From NCBI RefSeq assembly GCF_000980875.1, contig NZ_LAYO01000083.1, positions 1 through 46,369 of the forward strand: DNA of 46,369 nucleotides, in the 5' to 3' direction. Position numbers and translations under genes: made by a program. The notes beneath the pieces are model-generated. The model was not told the origin of the DNA. It saw only the letters and a list, made by a program, of their open reading frames with translations, and made no database searches. Positions 16,755 to 25,334 of the stretch are shown piece after piece (the stretch's first letter is position 1; each line of letters begins with the position of its first letter). Source of the stretch: Leucobacter sp. Ag1 (GTDB taxonomy: Bacteria > Actinomycetota > Actinomycetes > Actinomycetales > Microbacteriaceae).

Positions 16755-18341
16755 TCAGTGCAGGTACCGCAGCGCGAGCGTGAGCTCGGCGCGGACCTCG
16801 AAGTCGTCGAGGTCGGACCCGGTGAGCGCAGCGATCTGCTCGAGCCGGTTGAGCAGCGTGTGCCGATGGACGCCGAGCTCGCGTGCGGCGGGGAGCTGCC
16901 GACCGTGCGCCTCGAGCCATACCCGCAGCGTGCGCAGAAGTTCCGAGCCCTGCGCGCGGTCGTGCTCGATCAGCGGACCGAACATCCGGCCGGCGATGAG
17001 GGCTGCGTCGGAGGTGTCGATGAGGTCCGCGATACCCTCGCGCCAGATGTCGGGGAACGCGGTGACCTGCGGGGTGCCGCGGCGGAGCCCGAACTCCGCC
17101 GCCTTCTTCGCCTCCTCGAGCGACAGCGGCAGCGCGTCCCAGTGCTCGGCCTGCGAGCGGCCGAGCACCAGGCCGAACGGCTGGAGCAGCGCGAGCAGGC
17201 GGTCCGCGTCGGCCGCCGGCGCGAGAATCGCGACGTCGCTCCGGTACTGCGCGAAGAAGAGGGGGATCTCGCCCGAGAGATGCAGCGATTCGAGCGCGGG
17301 CATCAGTCGCACCGTGTCGAAGTGCTGCGGGATCCCGATGAGGGCGACGAGGGGCGGTTGGGGCAGTGGACCCCAGACGCTCTCGACGATGTGACGGGTG
17401 ACGTCGACGTTGCCCGAGAGGAGGAGCTGCAGCAGTGCTTCGCGGAGCGTCCGGTGCAGGCCGGCGAGCGCCTGGTTCTGCTCCAGCGAGACGCTCACGA
17501 GGGCGAGCACGCTCGTCAGGACGTTGCGCGACAGATCGTCGAAGCCGCGACTCAGCGTGAGCACCAGCATGCCGCTGGGGTCGTCGGTCTCGCCGAGCAT
17601 CTGCAGCACGGCCTCGACCTCGGGCGTCACCTGGACCGAGCGGAAACGCTGGCGGCTCTCCAGCCCCTCCAGCACGAAGGGGGCGAGATCCGAGCTCTCG
17701 GCGCGGGGCCCCTCGGGCGCCTCCACCACGGTGACCGCGCGGCCGAGCGGATCGTAGAGGGCGACACCGCAGCCGAGCTGGCGCGCGGTCTCCCGCAGCG
17801 TCGCGGTGAGGCCGTCGCGGCGGGTCGCAGCCGTCGCGATGGCCTTCTGCGCGCGCAGGGATCGCGTGTAGCGCTCGGTCTGATCGCGCTGCAGCACGCG
17901 CGCGGCTTCCTGCAGCAGGTCCATGAACGAGATCTCGTAGGGCACCTCGAACAGGATCAGTCCGTGCCGTCGGCAGGCCGTCGCGAGCTGGTGCGGGATC
18001 CCGCGGTGCACGACGTCGCTGCCGAAGCCGATGCCGATGAGGCCGTGCGCGGCGACGAGCGCCGCGTAGTCGTGGTAGATCCGGTCGAGCCGCTCCGGAG
18101 CGACGCGCACCTCCGGGATCGAGGAATCCGCGGCCTCGACCACGGGGAACTGCCACCCGAGCGTGAGGATCACCTCCGCCGGGCCGAGGAAGGGCGTCGG
18201 GTCGATCAGATCGGTCGCGTGCAACCACTCGAACTCGCGATCGAGCGAACGGTCGAGCGCGTCCTGGCTGTCGCCGCCTCCCACCACGACCTTGAGGTGG
18301 AGGGACGGGTTCTGCAGGAGCTTGCGCAGGGTGAGGGACAC
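16755..18341 (-). CDS. PucR-family transcriptional regulator
   Basis: 528-residue DNA-binding regulator of the PucR type (PucR N-terminal sensor, GGDEF-like middle, C-terminal helix-turn-helix PF13556). Residues 1-125 hold the PucR N-domain (LTLRKLLQNPSLHLKVVVGG; GIGFGSDVVHRGIPHQLA). The C-terminal 60 residues contain LRVWLEAHGRQLPAARELGVHRHTLLNRL, quoted in pieces, the family's helix-turn-helix with invariant HRHTLLNRL. Such regulators respond to purine, amine or amino acid catabolism and usually control a neighbouring operon, here the permease/dehydrogenase genes downstream on the same strand. GTG 18341 is the start: a TAGCAT hexamer sits exactly six bases upstream, so the mRNA is likely leaderless, and there is no ribosome-binding site. 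Confidence 0.9.
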   Translation of the reverse strand: MSLTLRKLLQNPSLHLKVVVGGGDSQDALDRSLDREFEWLHATDLIDPTPFLGPAEVILTLGWQFPVVEAADSSIPEVRVAPERLDRIYHDYAALVAAHGLIGIGFGSDVVHRGIPHQLATACRRHGLILFEVPYEISFMDLLQEAARVLQRDQTERYTRSLRAQKAIATAATRRDGLTATLRETARQLGCGVALYDPLGRAVTVVEAPEGPRAESSDLAPFVLEGLESRQRFRSVQVTPEVEAVLQMLGETDDPSGMLVLTLSRGFDDLSRNVLTSVLALVSVSLEQNQALAGLHRTLREALLQLLLSGNVDVTRHIVESVWGPLPQPPLVALIGIPQHFDTVRLMPALESLHLSGEIPLFFAQYRSDVAILAPAADADRLLALLQPFGLVLGRSQAEHWDALPLSLEEAKKAAEFGLRRGTPQVTAFPDIWREGIADLIDTSDAALIAGRMFGPLIEHDRAQGSELLRTLRVWLEAHGRQLPAARELGVHRHTLLNRLEQIAALTGSDLDDFEVRAELTLALRYLH

Positions 18342-18347
18342 GCAGTC

Positions 18348-18353
18348 ATGCTA
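18348..18353 (-). promoter_or_regulatory. -10 hexamer of leaderless pucR
   Basis: TAGCAT (TANNNT) followed by exactly six bases and the GTG at 18341. Transcription would begin at or next to the start codon. One of six such arrangements in this window. Confidence 0.6.
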
Positions 18354-18371
18354 CGCGCCCCGGACGGCGGG

Positions 18372-18866
18372 TCAGCCCGCTTGCACGACCGGAGTGCCGG
18401 CGGCCAGACCCGTGCGCATCTGGAACGATTCCGAGGCGCGGGCGAGTTCGCCGGGGCCGGACCCCGGGTCGAGCGCGAGCAGTGCGGCGACGGAGGCCTC
18501 CGTGCCGCCGAGCGCGAACTCGAGGCGGGTGATGGAGGCGGACAGCGGATCGCCGAGCTCAGCGACGACGCGTGCCGTGGCCGAGCGCACGGTCGCTGCC
18601 AGGGCCTCGATGTCGCTCGCGGCACCGCGCAGGCGGACCTCGGAGCGCCCGTAGCTCACACCGTCGCCGGAGAGCGCCTCGCCGACCACGGGAGCGTCGG
18701 TGTCGGATCCGCCCGTGCGCGACACGCGCAGGATCAGTTCCGAGCTGGTCGCCGAGGGAGCCGTGCTGAACGGCAGCGCGCGGCTTCCGGGCGGCATCGC
18801 CGCCCCGTCGGCGTCGTGGTCGTGCGCGGCCGGCTGCCGGTCGGCGAAGCTGAACTTCAGATCCAT
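18372..18866 (-). CDS. Small protein of unknown function
   Basis: 164 residues, acidic, no signal or membrane helix. N-terminus [20 protein letters not shown] with several His/Asp residues, then [21 protein letters not shown], and a helical end ([38 protein letters not shown]). ATG 18866 has GAAGGAA at good spacing. It lies 30 bases before the pucR-type gene on the same strand, possibly co-transcribed, and is separated from ald by a hairpin. I do not recognise the family; the [11 protein letters not shown] stretch suggests a soluble alpha/beta fold. Confidence 0.65.
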   Translation of the reverse strand: MDLKFSFADRQPAAHDHDADGAAMPPGSRALPFSTAPSATSSELILRVSRTGGSDTDAPVVGEALSGDGVSYGRSEVRLRGAASDIEALAATVRSATARVVAELGDPLSASITRLEFALGGTEASVAALLALDPGSGPGELARASESFQMRTGLAAGTPVVQAG

Positions 18867-18922
18867 GGGGTTCCTTCGGAGTGGGCCGCGCGGGGCGGAG
18901 TGTGGCGGACCGAGAATAGCAG

Positions 18923-18952
18923 CGGGGCCCGCTCCTCTCGGAACGGGCCCCG
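18923..18952 (-). terminator. Hairpin terminator after ald
   Basis: Nine-base perfect arms CGGGGCCCG (18923-18931) and CGGGCCCCG (18944-18952) with a 12-base loop, 20 bases past the ald stop codon. No T-tract. It separates ald from the small gene downstream. Confidence 0.7.
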
Positions 18953-18972
18953 TCTGCGCAGTGCGTGAACGC

Positions 18973-20094
18973 TTAGGCGTTCGCGAGCACGTCCTCGACG
19001 CTCGAGAAGGCGAGCTCCGGGAACGCGTCCGAGACGCCCTTGAAGGTCAGGACGCCGTCGTGGGCGTTGAGGCCCTTGGCGAGCGACTCGTCGGCCTTGA
19101 GCGCGGCGACCCAGCCCTTGTCGGCGAGCGCGACGACGTAGGGGAGGGTGGCGTTGGTGAGCGCAGCGGTCGAGGTCTCGGGGACCGCGCCCGGCATGTT
19201 CGCCACGCAGTAGTAGATCGAGTTGTGCACCGGGAAGGTGGGATCGTCGTGCGTGGTCGGGTGCGAGTTCTCGAAGCAGCCGCCCTGGTCGATCGCGATG
19301 TCGACGAGCACGGAGCCCTGCTTCATCTGCGCGACCATCTCGTCGGTGACGAGCTTCGGCGCCTTCTCGCCCGGGATCAGCACGGAGCCGATGACGAGAT
19401 CGGCTTCCTTGAGCGCCTCGGTGATGTTGTGCGCGTTCGAGGTGCGGGTCTGGATGCGACCGTTGAACTCGTCCTCGAGCTGCTTGAGGCGGGGGAGGGC
19501 GATGTCGATGACGGTGACGTCGGCGCCGAGGCCGAAGGCCATGCGTGCGGCCTGCTCGCCCGCAGCGCCGCCGCCGATGACGACGACCTTGCCGCGACGG
19601 GTCGCGGTGACGCCGCCGAGCAGCATGCCGCGGCCGCCGTTGGCCTTCATCAGCGAGTGCGCGCCGACCTGGACCGAGAGACGACCGGCGACCTCGGACA
19701 TCGGAGCGAGCAGCGGCAGCGCACGGCCGGCCTGCACGGTCTCGTAGGCGATGGCGGTGGTGCCCGACTCGAGGACCTTCTCGGTGAGGGTCTTGTCCGC
19801 TGCAAGGTGCAGGTAGGTGAAGAGCACCTGACCCTTGCGCATCTTGTCGTACTCGGCGGCGATGGGCTCCTTGACCTTGAGGATCATGTCGGAGTCGGCC
19901 CAGACCTGCTCGGCGGTCTCGACGATCGTGGCACCGGCCGCGACGTACTCGGCGTCGGTGATGGCGGAGCCGAGACCGGCACCCGCCTGGACCAGCACCT
20001 CGTGGCCGCGACGCTTCAGCTCGAAGACGCCGGCCTGGGTGATGGCGACACGGTTCTCGTTGTTCTTGATCTCGGTGGGAATACCGACGCGCAT
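18973..20094 (-). CDS. ald: Alanine dehydrogenase
   Basis: 373-residue NAD-dependent enzyme that interconverts L-alanine and pyruvate plus ammonia; in actinobacteria it also helps recycle NADH under low oxygen. Seen: [19 protein letters not shown] at the start, [15 protein letters not shown] with the catalytic His, the Rossmann motif [27 protein letters not shown], and [25 protein letters not shown] near the end, given in family-typical order. Length equals that of characterised Ald (about 371). ATG 20094 has AGGAG at proper distance; the frame extends 25 codons farther but has no signal there. Divergent from the Lrp/AldR-like gene, the arrangement known for mycobacterial ald/aldR. Confidence 0.96.
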   Translation of the reverse strand: MRVGIPTEIKNNENRVAITQAGVFELKRRGHEVLVQAGAGLGSAITDAEYVAAGATIVETAEQVWADSDMILKVKEPIAAEYDKMRKGQVLFTYLHLAADKTLTEKVLESGTTAIAYETVQAGRALPLLAPMSEVAGRLSVQVGAHSLMKANGGRGMLLGGVTATRRGKVVVIGGGAAGEQAARMAFGLGADVTVIDIALPRLKQLEDEFNGRIQTRTSNAHNITEALKEADLVIGSVLIPGEKAPKLVTDEMVAQMKQGSVLVDIAIDQGGCFENSHPTTHDDPTFPVHNSIYYCVANMPGAVPETSTAALTNATLPYVVALADKGWVAALKADESLAKGLNAHDGVLTFKGVSDAFPELAFSSVEDVLANA

Positions 20095-20218
20095 GTTGTG
20101 CTCCTGTGATGACAGCGTTGGGACAGCGAGTGATCCGCGCCGCACCGGGCCTCGGAGCCGGTCGGACACGCTGCCGACCGTCGCCGCTCGTCGCTGCGCG
20201 GGTCACCACTCGCATGGA

Positions 20219-20264
20219 AGCATATTCGAATCTCGCGGCTTTCGGTGGAAATTTTCGCGAAAAT
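20219..20264 (-). promoter_or_regulatory. ald promoter with AldR-type palindrome
   Basis: An AT-rich island in the 214-base ald/lrp gap. TATGCT (20219-20224, minus strand) is a good -10, predicting a start near 20212 and a long ald leader. ATTTTCGCGAAAAT (20251-20264) is a perfect 14-bp palindrome centred about 45 bases upstream of that start, the classic position for an activator. A second small dyad ATTCGAAT (20224-20231) abuts the -10. AldR, an Lrp-family protein, is known to regulate ald from such a divergent region in mycobacteria; assigning these dyads as its sites is inference. Confidence 0.6.
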
Positions 20265-20308
20265 CGTCAATGATTGCAGTACCAGCAACTGTTTCGAGTG
20301 GAGTCTGC

Positions 20309-20797
20309 ATGGATCGGGCGAAGAATCTGCGTTCTGAAGTGGCTCTCGACGAGGTCGACCGACGGATCGTCGAAGAGCTGCAGCTGAACGGACGCATCAC
20401 CAACGCCGAATTGGCGGACCGGGTGGGCATCGCCGCGTCGACCTGCGTGGCGCGCGTGCGCAGCCTCGGGTCCCGCGGGATCATCACCGGCTTCTCGGCG
20501 CGCGTGGACCCCGCGGCCATGGGCATGCACCTGCAGGTGATGGTCAGCGTGACCATCCGGTCGGGCGCCCGCCAGCGCATCCAGGAGTTCAGCGACGAGC
20601 TGCAGTCGCTGCCCGAGGTGATGCAGCTGTTCTTCCTCGGCGGCGTCGAGGACTTCATCATCCACCTCGCCGCGCGCGACGCCGATCACGTGCGCGAATT
20701 CGTCATGGACCACCTGTCGGTGCACCCGGCCGTTTCGAGCACGCGCACCAGCATCGTGTTCGCGCACCACGCGAACCCGGTGCGGTTCGAGGAGTAA
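20309..20797 (+). CDS. Lrp/AsnC-family regulator (AldR-like)
   Basis: 162-residue transcription factor. Residues about 12-65 form the winged HTH (LDEVDRRIVEELQLNGRITN, AELADRVGIAASTCVARVRSL) and residues about 75-150 the RAM ligand-binding fold (LQVMVSVTIRSGARQRIQEF; VMQLFFLGGVEDFIIHLAARD). These proteins form octamers that sense amino acids. ATG 20309 with GGAG five bases upstream is preferred; the long open frame upstream carries no supporting signal. It is divergent from ald and by analogy with mycobacterial AldR likely regulates ald in response to alanine. Its own promoter is not clear. Confidence 0.92.
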   Translation: MDRAKNLRSEVALDEVDRRIVEELQLNGRITNAELADRVGIAASTCVARVRSLGSRGIITGFSARVDPAAMGMHLQVMVSVTIRSGARQRIQEFSDELQSLPEVMQLFFLGGVEDFIIHLAARDADHVREFVMDHLSVHPAVSSTRTSIVFAHHANPVRFEE

Positions 20798-20868
20798 CCC
20801 GCTACGCTCGCGGTGAGTCCGGCGCGCGAACGCGCGGATCCGGGCGATACCGAGCGAGGGGATGCCGC

Positions 20869-21444
20869 ATGGCTCGCGGACTGCTGATCGTCGACGTCCA
20901 GAAGGACTTCACCGAGGGCGGCGCACTGGGGGTCGCGGGCGGTGCCGCGGTGGCTTCCGGCGTCACCGAGCTGCTGCGGAGCGAGCCCGACTACGTGCTC
21001 GTGATCGCATCGCGCGACTGGCACGACGCCGACGGGTCGAACGGCGGGCACTTCGCGGCGGACGGCGAGCAGCCCGACTTCACCGATACCTGGCCGCGGC
21101 ACTGCGTCGCTGGCACCGAGGGTGCGGAATACCACGACGCGCTCGACCTGGGCCGGATCGACGTGCACGTGCGCAAGGGCATGGGGGAGCCGGCCTACTC
21201 GGCGTTCGAGGGCGTGACCACGCGCGGGGAGCGCCTGATCGACGTGCTCTCGGAAGCGGGGATCGACGCGCTCGACGTGGTCGGCATCGCGACCGACTAC
21301 TGCGTGCGGGCTTCGGCGCTCGACGCGCGGGCCGCGGGTCTCGCGGTCGCCGTGCGGACCGAGCTCATCGCGGGCGTCGCGCCCGAGACCTCCGCAGCGG
21401 CGCTCAAGGAGCTCGCCGCGGCGGGCGTGGGGATCGCCCCCTAG
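20869..21444 (+). CDS. pncA: Nicotinamidase / isochorismatase-family hydrolase
   Basis: 191-residue cysteine hydrolase, probably converting nicotinamide to nicotinate for NAD salvage. The catalytic triad is visible: Asp9 (LLIVDVQKDF), Lys103 (VRKGMGEPAYSAF) and Cys145 (GIATDYCVRASALDA). The metal site is SRDWHDADGSNGGHF and TWPRHCVAGTEGAE follows, both typical of PncA. Length matches. ATG 20869 follows GAGGGGA at good spacing; a TACGCT -10-like hexamer lies near 20804. It is convergent with rraA across the 19-bp repeat array. Confidence 0.92.
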   Translation: MARGLLIVDVQKDFTEGGALGVAGGAAVASGVTELLRSEPDYVLVIASRDWHDADGSNGGHFAADGEQPDFTDTWPRHCVAGTEGAEYHDALDLGRIDVHVRKGMGEPAYSAFEGVTTRGERLIDVLSEAGIDALDVVGIATDYCVRASALDARAAGLAVAVRTELIAGVAPETSAAALKELAAAGVGIAP

Positions 21445-21445
21445 A

Positions 21446-21469
21446 GATCACCGGATCACCGGATCACCG
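21446..21469. repeat. Three tandem copies of an 8-bp unit
   Basis: GATCACCG occurs three times in direct tandem (21446, 21454, 21462), two bases after the nicotinamidase stop codon. It is short enough to arise by slippage and has no known role. Confidence 0.8.
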
Positions 21470-21525
21470 GACCGTGCGGCGCGGGCTTGCGGTAGGCATC
21501 GAAACCGTTGACGCCGGCACGAGTG

Positions 21526-21676
21526 GACGTCCAGCCGACGATTGGACGCCTGATTTCGCGCCCAGAGGACGTCCGATCGTCGACGAGACGTCCACTCGTC
21601 GGTAGGACATCCGAACGTCGGCAGGATGTCCACTCGTCGGCAAGACGTCCAGCGGTCGAGAATGCGTCCGAAGGCC
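21526..21676. repeat. 19-bp-period degenerate repeat array between convergent genes
   Basis: Eight copies of a core like GACGTCC start at 21526, 21545, 21568, 21587, 21606, 21625, 21644 and 21663: steps of 19, 23, 19, 19, 19, 19 and 19 bases. The best units are 21582-21600, 21601-21619, 21620-21638 and 21639-21657; the rough consensus is GGCAGGACGTCCACTCGTC. Units differ at several positions and there are no constant-length unique spacers. The copy GAGTGGACGTCC near 21521 is also the reverse complement of part of the unit at 21582, so the array can fold. The array fills most of the 253-base gap between the nicotinamidase gene and rraA. It does not encode protein, because 19 is not a multiple of three. 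Function unknown. Confidence 0.85.
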
Positions 21677-21697
21677 CGCCGGCCTGACGCCCGCCCG

Positions 21698-22174
21698 TCA
21701 GACCTCGCCGTCGGTGAGGATCCCGTCCTCGTCGCTCCACACGGTCGCGCCCGGTCGGAAGGTCGCACCGCCGAACGACACCACGACGTCGGCCTCGCCC
21801 GCGCCGGTCTTGCTCGACTTGCGGGGGTTGCTGCCGAGCGCCTTCAGGCCGATGGGCAGCTCGCCGATGGCGACGCGATCGCGGATCACCCCGTTGACGA
21901 TGATCCCGGCCCAGCCGTGCTCGACGCCGAGCGCGGCGATGAGGTCGCCCACCAGCGCGGATTCCAGCGAACCTCCGCCGTCGACCACGAGCACGGCGCC
22001 ATCGCCGGGCGTCGAGAGGATCGCCTTGAGCAGCGCGTTGTCGCGGTGGCAGCGCACGGTGCGGATGGGACCGCTGAATCGCGGGTGACCGCCGATGTTC
22101 TGGAACTGGAGCGAGACGGACTGCACGGCGTCGCCGAGCTCGTCGACCAGGTCTGCGGTGCTGAATGCGGCCAT
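21698..22174 (-). CDS. rraA: RraA-family protein (regulator of RNase E activity / 4-hydroxy-4-methyl-2-oxoglutarate aldolase)
   Basis: 158 residues, the usual RraA length. The strand/loop [23 protein letters not shown] opens the fold. [20 protein letters not shown], with the conserved G-D pair, and NGVIRDR, with the conserved R-D pair 20 or so residues on, form the divalent-metal pyruvate aldolase site. [22 protein letters not shown] is the family's next motif. E. coli RraA binds and inhibits RNase E, while related proteins are true HMG/CHA aldolases; the intact GD-RD motif keeps both options open. ATG 22174 lies seven bases after GAAGGAG. Transcribed after the antiporter gene at 100 bases distance, probably from its own promoter. 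Confidence 0.93.
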   Translation of the reverse strand: MAAFSTADLVDELGDAVQSVSLQFQNIGGHPRFSGPIRTVRCHRDNALLKAILSTPGDGAVLVVDGGGSLESALVGDLIAALGVEHGWAGIIVNGVIRDRVAIGELPIGLKALGSNPRKSSKTGAGEADVVVSFGGATFRPGATVWSDEDGILTDGEV

Positions 22175-22273
22175 GGGTGCGCTCCTTCGTCGCGTGCGGA
22201 TCCGCGGTCGCGGTTCCGGGCGCGGTGCGCTGCTGCGGTGCGCCGGGACTCAGCGTAGCGGGCGGGCCCGGGA

Positions 22274-24052
22274 TCAGTGGTGCTGCGGCGGGGTGAGCCG
22301 GGACTCGTGGGCGTCGAGCGCGAGCTCGGCCGTGTGCAGCGCCTGCGAGCTGTACTGCCCGATCGCGCGCTCCTCGAGCAGCGCGTCGCGCTGGGCCTCG
22401 AGCACGAGGCGGGCGAGCCGCAGGTAGTCGTAGGCTTCCCGCTCCATCTCGCTCGGCTTGGCGTCGGGCTCGCCGGAACGCTGCTCGGCGGCGACGGCGA
22501 AGGCGAGCGGTGCGAGCGCGTTCTGCGCGCTCGCGCGCACGCGCTTGGCGACGGCCTCGGACGGGACGCGGTGCGACGGGTCGGCCTCGGCGAGCGCGCG
22601 CTCGCGTTCGATGATCCCGTCGAGCGCGGTCGTCGCCTCCTCCACGAGGTCCTGGCCGAGCGAGACGAGTTCGTCGGAGCGCTCGTCGGCCGTGGGGCCT
22701 GCGGGGCGCAGCCGGCGGATCACCCAGGGCAGGCTCAGCCCGTGCAGGAGCAGCGTGATCGTGGCGACGAGGAACGCGATGAGCACGAGCTGAGGACGGT
22801 AGGGCACGGTGGTGGGGATCGACTGGGCGGCGGCGAGCGTGACCACGCCCCGCATACCGCTCCAGCCGAGGATGAAGGCGCCGCGCCAGCCGAAGCTCTG
22901 CGTCTGCGCGTGCTCCAGGTCCGCTGCCGTGCGCCGGGCCATGCGCTCGACCCGCTGCAGCTTCGCCGCGTAGCGCTCGCTCTTCTCCTCGGGCACCTCG
23001 ATGTTGCGGGCCCGCGAGACGAGCCTGCGCATCCCGGTGGCCCGGGCCTCGTAGCGCGGCAGCGCGCGGGCGAGGGACTTCACGAGCGGGATCATGAAGA
23101 TCATGCGGCAGAGGATGAGGATCGCGACGACGCCGATCGAGATCAGTCCGATGTGCACGATCGTGACCTCGCTGTCGCCGACCTTGTCGACAAGGGTGTG
23201 CAGCTGCAGACCCATCACCAGGAACACGCCGTTCTCGAGGATGAACTGCACGGTGCGCCAGTTGAGCCGCTCGTTGATGCGGGAGGTGGCGCTGAACTTC
23301 TTCGCCGCGTGGTGCCCCGAGTAGAGGCCCGTGATCACGACGGCGAGCACGCCCGAGGCGCCGACGGCCTCGGTGGGCACGAACGAGATGAACGGAACGG
23401 TGAACGAGACGATGGTGTCGTAGACCGGGTTGACGAGCTTGGAGCGCAACCAGACGGTGAGCACGCCGATGAGCAGACCGATCACCACGGCGACCGCGAC
23501 GGCGAAGGCGAACTGGCCGACGGCCTCCCAGAAGACGAAGCTGCCGGCGACCGCCGCGATGGCGGTGCGGAGCAGCACGAGCGAGGTGGCGTCGTTGACG
23601 AGGCTCTCGCCCTCGAGGATCGTGACGAGGCGCGGGGGCATACCGAGGCGTTTGCCGATCGAGGTCGCCGCGACGGCGTCGGTGGGTGCGACCACCGCGC
23701 CGAGGGCGATCGCCGCGGCGAGCGGGATCTGGGGCACGACGAGGTGCAGCAGCGCGCCGATGGCCACGGACGACACGATCACGAGCACCACGGAGAGCCC
23801 CGCGATGGGGCCGACGTTGCGCCGCAGATCGAGGATCGGCACGTTGACGGCGGCCGAGTAGAGCAGCGGCGGCAGCACACCGAGCAGGATGATCTCGGGA
23901 TCGAGGTTCACCGGCGGGACGCCGGGCACGTAACCGATACCGATGCCGAGCACGACGAGGAGCAGGGGCGCGGCGACGCCGATGCGGCCGGACAGCATGG
24001 AGACTCCGACGACGATGACCAGGCCGAGCACGGCGAGCAGCGCGAGTTCCAT
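22274..24052 (-). CDS. CPA1-family Na+/H+ antiporter
   Basis: 592-residue membrane transporter: about twelve hydrophobic helices over residues 1-410, then a soluble C-terminal tail of about 180 residues, mostly charged helix. Family marks are LGVLPPLLYSAAVN, VAPTDAVAATSIGKRLGMP (with the TD...), ILEGESLVNDATSLVL (the Asn-Asp ion-binding pair) and FGWRGAFILGWSGMRGVVTLA with the helix 10-11 Arg. It exchanges Na+ or K+ for H+ and serves pH and salt balance. ATG 24052 fits because a TACGCT hexamer lies exactly six bases upstream and no ribosome-binding site is present: a likely leaderless mRNA. Confidence 0.93.
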   Translation of the reverse strand: MELALLAVLGLVIVVGVSMLSGRIGVAAPLLLVVLGIGIGYVPGVPPVNLDPEIILLGVLPPLLYSAAVNVPILDLRRNVGPIAGLSVVLVIVSSVAIGALLHLVVPQIPLAAAIALGAVVAPTDAVAATSIGKRLGMPPRLVTILEGESLVNDATSLVLLRTAIAAVAGSFVFWEAVGQFAFAVAVAVVIGLLIGVLTVWLRSKLVNPVYDTIVSFTVPFISFVPTEAVGASGVLAVVITGLYSGHHAAKKFSATSRINERLNWRTVQFILENGVFLVMGLQLHTLVDKVGDSEVTIVHIGLISIGVVAILILCRMIFMIPLVKSLARALPRYEARATGMRRLVSRARNIEVPEEKSERYAAKLQRVERMARRTAADLEHAQTQSFGWRGAFILGWSGMRGVVTLAAAQSIPTTVPYRPQLVLIAFLVATITLLLHGLSLPWVIRRLRPAGPTADERSDELVSLGQDLVEEATTALDGIIERERALAEADPSHRVPSEAVAKRVRASAQNALAPLAFAVAAEQRSGEPDAKPSEMEREAYDYLRLARLVLEAQRDALLEERAIGQYSSQALHTAELALDAHESRLTPPQHH

Positions 24053-24058
24053 GCACTC

Positions 24059-24064
24059 AGCGTA
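24059..24064 (-). promoter_or_regulatory. -10 hexamer of the leaderless antiporter gene
   Basis: TACGCT followed by exactly six bases and ATG 24052, the leaderless spacing seen also at five other genes of this window. Confidence 0.6.
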
Positions 24065-24137
24065 CCGACGGGTGCGCTGAGGGAACCCGGACAGCGCTGC
24101 CGATCGTCAGGCCGTGGTTCACCGAGCGACCGCCCGG

Positions 24138-25328
24138 TCAGCGGACCGTGACGACCGAGCCGATCTCTGCGGTGACGCCCTGGAACGCGCCCCAGGCCGC
24201 GGCGTGCGGCCGGAGCGCGCGTGCACCGAGCCTGCCACCGCCGGGGAAGAGCTCCGCGTCGATGCGGGTCGCCTTCGCTCGTGCCGTCTTGAGCCAGATG
24301 CCGCGCACGCGACCCCGCTCGACCACCGTCGCTCGGAACATGCCGTTGCGGCCGGGGACGATGCGCTCGAAGTGCTCGGGGGCGAGCACGGACGCGCGCT
24401 CGGTGTAGCCGAGCAGGTGCTCGTCGAAGCCGGGCAGCAGCAGCACCTCGGGCACGCCCGCCGCGGCTGCGGCCTCGCCCGTGAGAATCGAGCTCGGACC
24501 GTCGAGCAGCGCGGGCTCCGCCCAGTGGCGGACGCCGTCGACCTCGACGGGCGCGAGCCGCTGCTCGGCCGCCGCCGCGGCGATGCCCCGGCGGGCGACG
24601 GTGACGGGGAGGCCGGTCCACCAGGCGAAGTCGCGATCCTGCACCGGGCCTCGACCGCGGGCGAACCGCGCCGCCAGCTCGGCCAGCGCCTCATCGCCGT
24701 CGAGCGCGCGCGGCGCGCGGATCCATTCTTCGGCGAGCACGAGTCGCGGCTCGCCGCCGTCGGCGCTCGGGCCCTGCACGAGCAGGCCGTTCTGGCAGAG
24801 CCACCAGACCACGTGGTAGCGCCAGGCGCTCTGCACCTCGATGCCCGCCCCGGCCCAGGCCTCGGCGAGTTCGTCGCGCGAGAGCGACTTGCCGCCCGTG
24901 AGCGCGGTGACGGCGACGTCGGTCATGCGCGCGAGCGAGGTGTCGTCGAGGCCGAGGACCGTTCGACGTTTGGCCGCACCGGGCAGCACGCGATGATTGG
25001 TCGCCTGCTGCATCCAGCCGATGTCTTCGGCGGGCACGACGTGGATGGTGCCGCGCATGGGCCAGGAACGCACGACGAGGCCGCGGGCGAAGGCCTCGCG
25101 CACGTCGGCGTCGGAGGTGCCCGGCGCTCGGAGCCCGAGCGCCCAGCGCGAGGCGTGCCAGTCCTGTCCCTGGAGCGCGAGCAGGCCCTGCGCGACCGCG
25201 TGGACGCGTTCGGCGCCGTCGGACTGCCCGGCGGCAGCGGCGCCGGGCAGTGACGCCCAGAGGCCGAGCGCGCGCATGCGCCAGCCGATGAGGTCGGCGG
25301 TGCCTGCGGAGAGCGCGGGGTCGGTCAT
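24138..25328 (-). CDS. Winged-helix DNA-binding protein, HTH_42 / AlkZ-like
   Basis: 396-residue protein of the HTH_42 family (PF06224). The family includes the DNA glycosylases AlkZ of Streptomyces and YcaQ/AlkX of E. coli, which unhook interstrand crosslinks. Residues 53-55 read Q-G-Q in GLLALQGQDWHASRWALG, the same layout as the catalytic QxQ of AlkZ-type members. WPMRGTIHVVPAEDIGWM, a family signature, follows, and LLPGFDEHLLGYTERASVL is near the end. A role in repair of alkylated or cross-linked DNA is therefore plausible, though many family members are untested. ATG 25328 has TAGAGT exactly six bases upstream, so a leaderless mRNA is likely. Downstream of the OYE gene by 42 bases. Confidence 0.85.
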   Translation of the reverse strand: MTDPALSAGTADLIGWRMRALGLWASLPGAAAAGQSDGAERVHAVAQGLLALQGQDWHASRWALGLRAPGTSDADVREAFARGLVVRSWPMRGTIHVVPAEDIGWMQQATNHRVLPGAAKRRTVLGLDDTSLARMTDVAVTALTGGKSLSRDELAEAWAGAGIEVQSAWRYHVVWWLCQNGLLVQGPSADGGEPRLVLAEEWIRAPRALDGDEALAELAARFARGRGPVQDRDFAWWTGLPVTVARRGIAAAAAEQRLAPVEVDGVRHWAEPALLDGPSSILTGEAAAAAGVPEVLLLPGFDEHLLGYTERASVLAPEHFERIVPGRNGMFRATVVERGRVRGIWLKTARAKATRIDAELFPGGGRLGARALRPHAAAWGAFQGVTAEIGSVVTVR

Positions 25329-25334
25329 GGCATC

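Noticed and set aside
21526-21676. CRISPR array
   Set aside because: Units are contiguous and degenerate, with no constant repeat of 24-37 bases and no unique spacers; no cas gene is nearby.
21456-24056. Long minus-strand frame reading through the 19-bp array, rraA and the antiporter
   Set aside because: It is out of frame with both real genes and the array period is not a multiple of three, so the repeats do not encode a repetitive protein.
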